The position numbers and the translations under genes are program-made. A DNA stretch of 64,000 bases from Ziziphus jujuba (Eukaryota; Streptophyta; Magnoliopsida; Rosales; Rhamnaceae). Location of the stretch: assembly GCF_031755915.1 (NCBI RefSeq), contig NC_083384.1, forward strand, positions 18,817,001-18,881,000, given 5' to 3'. This document shows positions 56,318-64,000 of this stretch, piece after piece. The notes below the pieces were generated by a model. The model saw nothing but the letters and a program-made list of their open reading frames with translations. It was not told the origin of the DNA and did not search any database. Within the stretch, counting starts at the first letter, position 1. Every line of letters begins with the position of its first letter.

Positions 56318-59300
56318 TGTCATGACCCATCCAAAATTCCTCACTGGAACCCTAGACAAGCCTTGATCTCAAAAAAACCCTACTAAATCCTCCAATGGAA
56401 AATCTGGTAGCATCTCCCTTAAAGGTTGGACTTACCATAAAATTTTCTGCACAGAAAACACACTTCTGTATACACCACATTATCCCTTCCACCTTACTAC
56501 AATTTAATTCCATAATTTCTAGCACTTCAAATAACAAACAGGGAACTGCATTACATTATCTACAGTTGAGAATAGAATTTCGTACAACACCAGATAGAAA
56601 AATTTACAAGATCAAGGGAAAAGAAAGAAAGATTTCTTAGAGTACAGCAACGAAAGAAGACATCGAACTTGCTCCGAACGATCAACGTCTACTAACCTGG
56701 ATCTAGATGAATGAATTAAAAACATAAGATGCTAATCATCTCAATGAGTGACCCTATCTACTATAATAATAATAGTCATATAATAATGTAATAAATGGTG
56801 CTAATTATTAATATTAGGAAATAGCATTTTCCCTCAAAATCCATACGATTCACGTAGTTGGAAATGTTCCTTTTTAAAAAGCCTTTTACAAAACCCAACA
56901 TTTTAGATAACCCCAAAAACCAATAAAGTAATTAACCAATAAAACAAATAGAATACAAATAATTTTAGAATCTCAAATTAACACTTCGAGATTAATATAA
57001 TAACAATTAATGGAATTTATAATAATTAACATAAGATAAAATACAATCATAAATAAATTAACCAAGCCAACATTTAATTCAACATATAATCATGACATTT
57101 ATTAATCAAGCCAAGGGAATAATCAAGGAATTAAATAAAATGCAAATAATATGCAACAAATCAATTTAGTAATAAAGGGGTTTAACGTAAAATAAAATTG
57201 ATTACAATAAATAATTTATAAAAATTATGCTCAATAATTTAATAAAATAATACAAGATACCATTGAAAATCTTTTTGATAAATCTTAAATTTATGTAAGC
57301 CTTAAAAACATGGTAAAATATATTTTTGGACACAATTTAAATAAATAATAAAATCACAATTAAATACTTTTAATTTCAAATATAATTTTGAAAACATTTA
57401 ATTTTTGAAAATTGGATCGGGAAAATAACTTGATGCACACACTATATATACCAGTGATGCCTAAAGATGCCTAGCATTTCAAAGCACCACCTGACGGAGA
57501 CGTTAAAGAGAGAAACCTGCATCCAAGCCACCCTGGTGTTCCAGGAGAGCCGATGCAATAAACCTTAATCGCAGTCATGGAAGGGGGCGGCTATGGCCAA
57601 TATCAAACATGCCTACTCTTGGTTTGATGGTAACCACAAGAGAGTATAAACCTGTGCGCTCATCACACTCCACTCATGCGCTAATCACATCCATAACTAT
57701 AGAGCACCAATACTGCGTAGTACGTCTTAAAAACCAAATAATATATATATATATATATATATACCATTTTTGAATACCAAAATCCTATCATTACCATTGG
57801 ATTTAATATCTCTCTCCGCATCCATAAATTCACATTAAAATCCATTATAATTTCATTGATGCAAACATACCAAAATCCCAGTGGCATAAAATCAAACCAT
57901 AATCTTAAATCCAACGGTGTGTATATATATATATATACAAAATTTTCCAATACCATAAAATAATTTTCCCACCATTGTTTCAATGCGTAATAAATTTAAT
58001 TAAATAAATATTTTCTTCAAATCCTCCAAATTCAGTACAATTGAAATCGCATTGAAATCACATAAAAATTCACATATGCATAAATTCATATAAATACACT
58101 TTTATCAAACACAATTAATCCGAAATTAATCTCAACAATGACTTCAAATACAATTTCTTTGAAAATCCAGAATCTAATTTTTCATCCATAAGTCGACATA
58201 AATCATCATCAAAATTTAATTAATAATTTCCTTAAATATTAAACATAAATAACACATCTTTTCAGGAATCAATTAACACTGTATGCATATATTTTCACAA
58301 CCCCATAATATAACTTTGTAAGCATCTCATATATTAACATTATCACAAATGGGCAACATAATTTATATAACCATTTTTTTTTATCAAACATAAATGTCCA
58401 ACACATACAACATACTTTTAAATTAATCAATTAATACAAAATATACATAGTTTAATGCCCAAAAATAAATTTGAAGGTAAATCACTCACCTCGAGCACAC
58501 TTATCAACCAAGATCCGCTACGGGATCATTTCCACAACTCACACGTGCTCCTAAAACATCGAGATCATACAACACCGATTAAAATAATATTTTAATGGGG
58601 TAATTTATACAAGTGTACCAAGGGAATTAACACAAATGGTATCCGGACGTGTCGGTGATCAGTTGGCAGTGAAATTTGAGTGGCTGGTTGAAAATGAGGT
58701 GGGCTACACGGTGGTCCGGTGTGTGTGGCTTGGTGGTGGCTGGAAATGGGTGAGTCGGTGGTGGCTGGTGTTTCCTCCCTTTTCCCCTCTTCCTCTCTCC
58801 TCTTTCTCTCTCCTCTCTCCCCCTTCTCTTTCCCTCCTTCTCAGCCAATCAAAATGCCTCCCGTGGGTGCCACTATGCACTCACAGGTTGGTCAGATTTT
58901 TGACACGTGGTGACACTATTCACACACTCACAGATGGATGAATAGTAATTGCTATATCGGAAAAACTTCACATGTCCAAATCAGGCATGTTACGAGTCTA
59001 TGAACTCGTATCAATGAGTAATTCACTACCATACATGAGTCAAAGCTAAAGTTTGCAAGAATAAAAAGTCAACTCTGGCACCTTCAGACTATTCTGACTT
59101 TAACTTGTTTTGCTCATAACTTTCAAAACGTAGCTCCGTTTTCGACGTGCTACTAGCCTACGAACTCAAGATGATGCATACTTTGCAATGGTGCCTTAAT
59201 CAATGTAGAATTCCATCCAAATCAAAAAGTTAAAGTTTGACCCTCACAGTCAATGATGGTCAAACCCGGTCAACTTTTTTCAACTTTAGAAAATTCCAAT

Positions 59301-59323
59301 GGACTTTGAGACGGGGTGTTACA
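56318..59323 (-). mobile_element. 3' LTR of a family B Ty3/gypsy element (minus strand)
   Basis: TGTCATGACCC to GGGGTGTTACA, 3,006 bases. Pairs with the LTR at 62,143 onwards. Target flank on the left is AAAAT; the right flank is outside the window. (TA)n tracts at 57,741-57,763 and 57,924-57,940. Confidence 0.9.
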
Positions 59324-59345
59324 ACCTTTCCCCTTTACAAAAATT
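59324..59345 (-). other. polypurine tract of the family B element
   Basis: On the minus strand TTTGTAAAGGGGAAAGGT directly precedes the LTR start TGTAACACCCC. Position and composition fit the plus-strand primer site. Confidence 0.7.
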
Positions 59346-59760
59346 TCATTCCTAAAATTTCGCATGGCACTGAAATAGGTGAGGTATTGATCGCATATCT
59401 GTGCCTCGGGATTCCACATATGATAGGTCTTCTCACAACCCAATGTCGGGAGTCCCAAGCACATGCGATGGGTCAACAATGTCCTTTTGTAACATTAAAT
59501 CGTGAAATATATTGTATACCCGCACTAACTCTTCTGGTAGCACTAACTTGTACGCAACAGGACCAATGCTGCCAATAATCTCGTAGGGACCTACGTAACG
59601 AGGACTTAGCTTACCTTGTTGGCCAAAACGTACGACTCCTTTCCACGAAGGTAACTCCAAGAAATACATGATCACCAACCTCAAACTTGAGATCCTTTCT
59701 ACGCACATCCGCATAGCTCTTTTACGTGTCCTAAGCTGCTTTAAACCTAGTACATATAAT
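59346..59760 (-). pseudogene. integrase C-terminus remnant with GPY/F module
   Basis: Reading leftwards: SLRLVIMYFLELPSWKGVVR, then KLSPRYVGPYEIIGSIGPVA and YKLVLPEELVRVYNIFHDLM. The GPY motif of the GPY/F module is intact, and this is the best preserved coding piece of the element. The chromodomain-like tail is reduced to traces (NFRNEIFVKGKGCN before the LTR). Confidence 0.85.
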
Positions 59761-60350
59761 ATTGACCTTGTCTCCTGTCCTTTGCACCATCTCAGGACCT
59801 AGAAGTTTTCTTTCATCCTTCACATTCCAACATAATGGAGTTCGACATTGTTTCCCATACAATGTCTTATAAGGTGACATCTGAATGCAGAGATACTCAT
59901 TCCAATTTTCCTTAAACTGTAATGTACATGGCCTTAATATGTCCTCTAAGGTCTGAATAGTCCTTTCAGTGTTCCATCAATCTGGGGTGAAAAGCAGTAC
60001 TCAAATTCGATTTAACGCCTAGTTCCTTCATTAATCCCTTCCAAAACCTCGAAGTACAATGTAGACCTCTGTCAAATACGATCAATACTGGTATCCCATA
60101 CAAACTCACTATATGATTCATAATGAGTCCCATTAACTTCTAAAGGGAAAACCTCTTTCGAATAAGTAGGAGACGTGTAGGCTTGATGAGTCGATCCACT
60201 ATCACCAAAATACCATCACCCCTAATAGTGAAGCCTGACTTCCCTCCTTGTTCAACTTTCATTTTCATGTTCAGCAAATAAGGATATTCAAGCTGGGCCA
60301 TGAGAATATGATCTACAAGTCTTGGTCGTGGTCGAAAGTTAACCAAAAAG
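59761..60350 (-). pseudogene. integrase core remnant
   Basis: Reads GFTIRGDGILVIVDRLIKPT and, after a break, MNHIVSLYGIPVLIVFDRGL and STAFHPRLMEH. Both catalytic Asp positions (VD, FD) are retained, but a deletion removes the TDGQSE segment with the catalytic Glu; the VD motif is brought unusually near the pre-integrase linker, consistent with a deletion of the zinc-binding part. Confidence 0.8.
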
Positions 60351-60420
60351 TGCTTCTAAACCATGCATCCTTAAATTAACAACCAACTTTCGTAACTCAA
60401 CCAGCAATTCAAAAGGCAAG
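60351..60420 (-). pseudogene. pre-integrase linker remnant
   Basis: ELRKLVVNLRMHGLEALFG in one frame, the region between RNase H and integrase. RNase H itself is absent, unlike in the element at 45,300. Confidence 0.6.
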
Positions 60421-61070
60421 ATAAGAACTTAAACCTAATTTCCCCAAACCAAATACCAATATCACCAAGTTAAGGCTGCGATTATTCTTTTGCCTCCGGT
60501 TACACCCCTAATACTTATAATTATAAGATCCTTGCTCCTCATTCATTATCTAATTTTTTTTTAGCCTCGACAATCAGCTTTCTGTAAACCGAATTCATCA
60601 AAGTCATAAAATAAAAATCCTCATACTTATTCTATTGGAATATCTTAAATCGCTTATGAAGCCTCGCATAATCCTTGAGATTATCATCACCAAAGAGAAG
60701 GAATCTATAAGATCAAGTCTGAATCCTTTCAACATCCCAAATATCATCCTTGAGAAACCCTAAATTCTTCCAATTTCAACAGAATCCAAGAATCCATACC
60801 TCAAGCAAAAAAGAATTTAAATCTTAATTCTAATATCACAACCAATACTATGAACTAGTTACTAGATTCTCAAATCATAGGAAAACATTCAACACTCTTA
60901 TATTCTAACTATGCCCCAAAAATCATATTCCTTATGAGGTTAAGTTATCACCAAGGGTATCAATCACCTTAGATCTATAAACATTGGCAATATAAAATTT
61001 TAAATCTAAAAGAAAATAAAATATCAAGATCTTAGTTTCTAAAAATGAAAATAACTATGCTTGAACATTT
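60421..61070 (-). other. non-coding internal module shared by both gypsy elements
   Basis: On the minus strand colinear with 46,601-47,275, with landmarks AGAATCTAGTAACTAG, TTTTATTTTATGACTTTGATG and GATATTGGTATTTGGTTTG. No long frame. It replaces protease and part of pol. Confidence 0.75.
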
Positions 61071-61255
61071 GACTAGGTCCAAAGAATCATCTTCTTCTTA
61101 TTAACCTCATCAATAACCAAGTTGGGGTAGAACCTTGATAGCTCTCTAGTTCTCTGCTCTTACTAAGAAACTGCGATGCTATCCTGAGTGAATATCTTAA
61201 ACTCTAGCCTCTTAGTCTTAACAAAGGCTAGAAAGCAGAAGTCGATTGTGAAATG
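61071..61255 (-). pseudogene. gag remnant placed downstream of reverse transcriptase
   Basis: On the minus strand the sequence TTTGTTAAGACTAAGAGGCT and then AGCAGAGAACTAGAGAGCTA followed by GATGAGGTTAATAAGAAGAA is colinear with the family A gag at 45,775-45,915. It follows the RT fragment directly, the reverse of the normal gag-then-pol order. Confidence 0.75.
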
Positions 61256-61475
61256 CAGTCTTGGCAATGACTGATTCTAGGATTCTCAATTGGTGATACC
61301 CAAACCTTAGGTCAATCTTAGAAAACACCTTGTTAAGTTGTCGATAGTCGATGCACATCCTTAGACTACCATCCTTCTTCTTCACAAATAACATAGGTGC
61401 TCCTCACAACGATACGTTTGGTCTAATGAAACCTTTATCTACCAAATCTTGCAATTGAACTTTTAACTCCCTTAA
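61256..61475 (-). pseudogene. reverse transcriptase fragment (Ty3/gypsy)
   Basis: Reads LQDLVDKGFIRPNVSL, stop, [20 protein letters not shown] and RQLNKVF, then [13 protein letters not shown]. These are the N-terminal RT motifs before the YxDD active site; the YxDD part is not present. The stop replaces a Trp/Arg-type codon after NVSL. Confidence 0.88.
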
Positions 61476-62118
61476 CTCTTCTGGAGCCATACGCTACGGC
61501 AGTAATGAAACAAATCGGTGTCCAAAGCCAATTCGATGGCAAAGTCGATCTCCCCTTTCAGTGGTATACTAGGTAACTTGTTGGGAAACACATTCAAAAG
61601 GTCTTTCATTATAGGCACGTTTTTCAATATTTCACTATCTACTTAGGCATCAACCTCACGGGCTAAATACCCTTGACAACCATTATTCAATAACTTGTTG
61701 GTAGTGAGAGTAGAAATTAACCTCGGTAAAGGCCTCTAACTCTTCCTCGAAACACCATTTCAGGTAGGCCAAGTCGCTTAAGCATTACTTCTTTATGGTA
61801 GAAATCCACAAGGTGCGATTCGCAGTTAACCAATCCATGTCTAGGATTACTTAAAGTCCAAAAGATCTAACTTAATCAGGTCTCCTTCCCTCATCTGATT
61901 TTCATTAAAGAAAAGGTAATCCTTGACCATTTAACTAGACCATGGGATTTCCCTTGAGGAGAGGCAATTTCTAATTAGCACCTTATGAAGATTAGATTTA
62001 CTTTAACTAGGGCAACAAATTCGCTTCTAGATAAGAGAAATAACACTTCAAGACAGTTACATACAAAAGAATAAACGTGGATGGAATGCACAACAATACA
62101 CAGTCCTTTAGGAATACA
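61476..62118 (-). pseudogene. degenerate protease/RT leader region
   Basis: Minus-strand sequence between primer site and RT. Fragments such as ELRELKVQLQ upstream of the RT piece and DFAIELA at about 61,530 resemble the protease-RT linker; most is unreadable because of stops and shifts. Confidence 0.45.
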
Positions 62119-62142
62119 AGAACCTAGAGCTTTGATACCAAC
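62119..62142 (-). other. primer-binding site of the family B element
   Basis: On the minus strand GTTGGTATCAAAGCTCTAGG follows the LTR end GGTCCTGACA. It matches the initiator tRNA-Met type TTGGTATCAGAGC with one change. Confidence 0.85.
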
Positions 62143-64000
62143 TGTCAGGACCCGTCCAAATTCCTCACCGGAATCCTAGACAAGCCCTGATCCTAGGGAA
62201 ACCCTACCAAACCCGCCAATGAAAAATTCGGCAGCATCTCCCTTAAGGGTTGGACTTACCATAAAATTCCCTGCACAAAAAACACACTTCTATATACACC
62301 ACCTTATCCCTCCCACCTTACTACAATTTAATTCCACAATTTTCAGCACTTCAAATAATAAACAGGGACTAAGTTCAATATTAGTTAACAAATCCAGTGC
62401 AGTATATAGAGCTTCACATTATCTACAATTGAGAATAGAATTTCTTACAACACCAGATAGAAAAATTTACAAGATTGAAGGAAAAGAAAGAAAGATTTCT
62501 TGGAGTGCAGCAACGAAAGAGATGTCGAACTCGCTCCGGAGAATCAACGTCTACTAACCTGGGTCTAGAGGAACAAAATAAAAACATGAGATGCTAATCA
62601 TCTCAGTGAGGGACTCAATCTACTATAATAATAATAGTCATATAATAATGTAATAAATTTGGCTAATTAATAATATTAGGAAATAACATTTTCCCTCAAA
62701 ATCCTTAGGATTCACATAATTGGAAATGTTCCGTTATAAAAAGCCTTTCACAAAACCTAACATTTTTCATAACCCCAAAAACCAATAAAGTAATTAACCA
62801 ATAAAACAAATAGAATAAAAATAATTTTAGAATCTAAAATTATCACTTCAGGATTAATAAAATAACAATTAGTGGAATTTATAATAATTAACATAAGATA
62901 AAATACAAGCACAAATAAATTAACCAAGCCAACATTTAATTCAACATATAATCATGACATTTATTAATAAAGCCAAGGGAATAATCAAGGAATATTAACA
63001 AATAAAATGCAAATAATATGCAACAAATCAATTTAGTAATAAAGGGGTTTAAAGTAAAACAAAATTGATTTCAATAAATGATTTATAAAAATTATGCTCA
63101 ATAATTTAATAAAATAATACGAGATACCATTGAAAATCTTTTGATAAATCTTAAATTTATGTAAACCTTAAAAACATGGTAAAATATATTTTTGGACACA
63201 ATTTAAATAAATAATAAAATCACAATTCAATACTTTTAATTTCAAATATAATTTTGAAAACATTTAATTTTCGAAAAGCGAATCGGAAAAATAACTTGAC
63301 GCACACACTATATACCAGCGATGTCCGATGATGCCCAATGTACCAAAGCACTGCCTGACAGAGACATTAAAGAGAGGAACCTATATCCAGGCCACCCTAG
63401 CATTCCAACTGCATCGATGCTGTAAACCTCAATCGCGGTCATGGAAGGGGGTGGCTATGGCCAATATCAAACTTGCTTGCCATCGGTCCAATGGCAACCA
63501 CGAGAGAATATAAACCTGCATGCTCATCACACTCCACCCGCACGCTAATTACATCCATAACTACAGAACACCGATACTGTGTAGTACATCTTAAAAAACA
63601 AATAATATATATATATATACACCATTTTTGAATACCGAAATCCTATCATTACCACTGGATTTAATATCTCTCTCCACATCCATAAATTCACATTGAAATC
63701 CATTATCATTTCATTGATGCAAGTATACCAAAATCCCAGAGGCATAAAATCAAACCATAATCTTAAATCCAATGGTGTATATATATATATATATATACGG
63801 GATCATTTCCACAACTCACACGTACTCCTAAAACATAAAGGTCATACAACACCGATTAAAATAATATTTTAATGGGGTAATTTATACAAGTGTACCGGGA
63901 GAATTAACATAAATGGTATCAGGGTGCGTCGGCGGTCAGTTGGCTGTGAAATTTGGGTGACTGGCCGAAAATGGGTGAATCGGTGATGGTCGGTGTTTCC
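62143..64000 (-). mobile_element. 5' LTR of the family B element, runs off the window
   Basis: Starts TGTCAGGACCC and is colinear with 56,318 onwards. At about 63,798 it jumps from a (TA)n tract to GGGATCATTTCCAC, skipping what corresponds to ~580 bases (57,942-58,522) of its partner. It also holds ~45 bases at 62,368-62,412 missing from the partner. The LTR is incomplete at the window end. Confidence 0.88.

Overview
The window is intergenic, repeat-packed nuclear DNA of a flowering plant, most likely a woody eudicot; I cannot name the species. Reasons: very AT-rich sequence, Ty3/gypsy chromovirus-type retrotransposons primed by initiator tRNA-Met, several miniature LTR elements (TRIMs), a CACTA end, hAT remnants, and a hevamine-like class III chitinase (GH18) as the only convincing protein gene. 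No tRNA, rRNA, CRISPR or bacterial-style operon is seen.

Two names are used below. S1 is a ~2.2 kb module ending in a hAT-like 3' terminus. S2 is a ~2.3 kb module starting with an old degenerate LTR of family A. Together with a TRIM insertion they form a ~4.8 kb unit (S1 - LTR-A remnant split by TRIM - S2) that recurs, rearranged, across the window.

Layout. 1-6,588: S1 in three orientations, giving a ~1.44 kb-arm inverted repeat centred near 1,494 and a second, ~1.85 kb-arm inverted repeat centred near 3,930; the spacers hold templated filler DNA and a fossil hAT transposase end. 6,589-25,267: further unit copies, disrupted by family B solo LTRs (13,918-16,484 and 17,261-20,682) and a copia-like solo LTR (24,113-24,718). 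25,268-32,344: a family A solo LTR carrying a family B solo LTR and a TRIM, a clear nest. 32,561-37,636: the low-copy island, with a truncated chitinase pseudogene and a longer chitinase copy in tandem on the minus strand, each with its upstream region. 37,637-42,208: a diverged LTR (family C) split by a family B solo LTR. 42,209-49,298: a decayed family A element with gag, RNase H, integrase and chromodomain-like remnants. 49,299-55,970: more S1/S2 copies with the same copia-like and TRIM insertions, plus a second TRIM family. 55,971-56,317: a CACTA end. 56,318-64,000: a decayed family B element on the minus strand whose 5' LTR runs off the window.

Target-site duplications (GTTTT, GAAAT, TTATT, CAGGC, ATATA, CTTAT) can be read directly for most insertions, so the order of events can be reconstructed: TRIM and copia insertion came first, then block duplication, then LTR-A and LTR-B insertions. 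The most biologically interesting gene is the chitinase at 35,010-35,846. It keeps the catalytic Glu but has replaced the two assisting residues (Asp to His, Tyr to Phe) and lacks the last strand of the barrel, so it is either decaying or a non-enzymatic GH18 protein.

All similarity statements are by eye within the window; no database search was possible.
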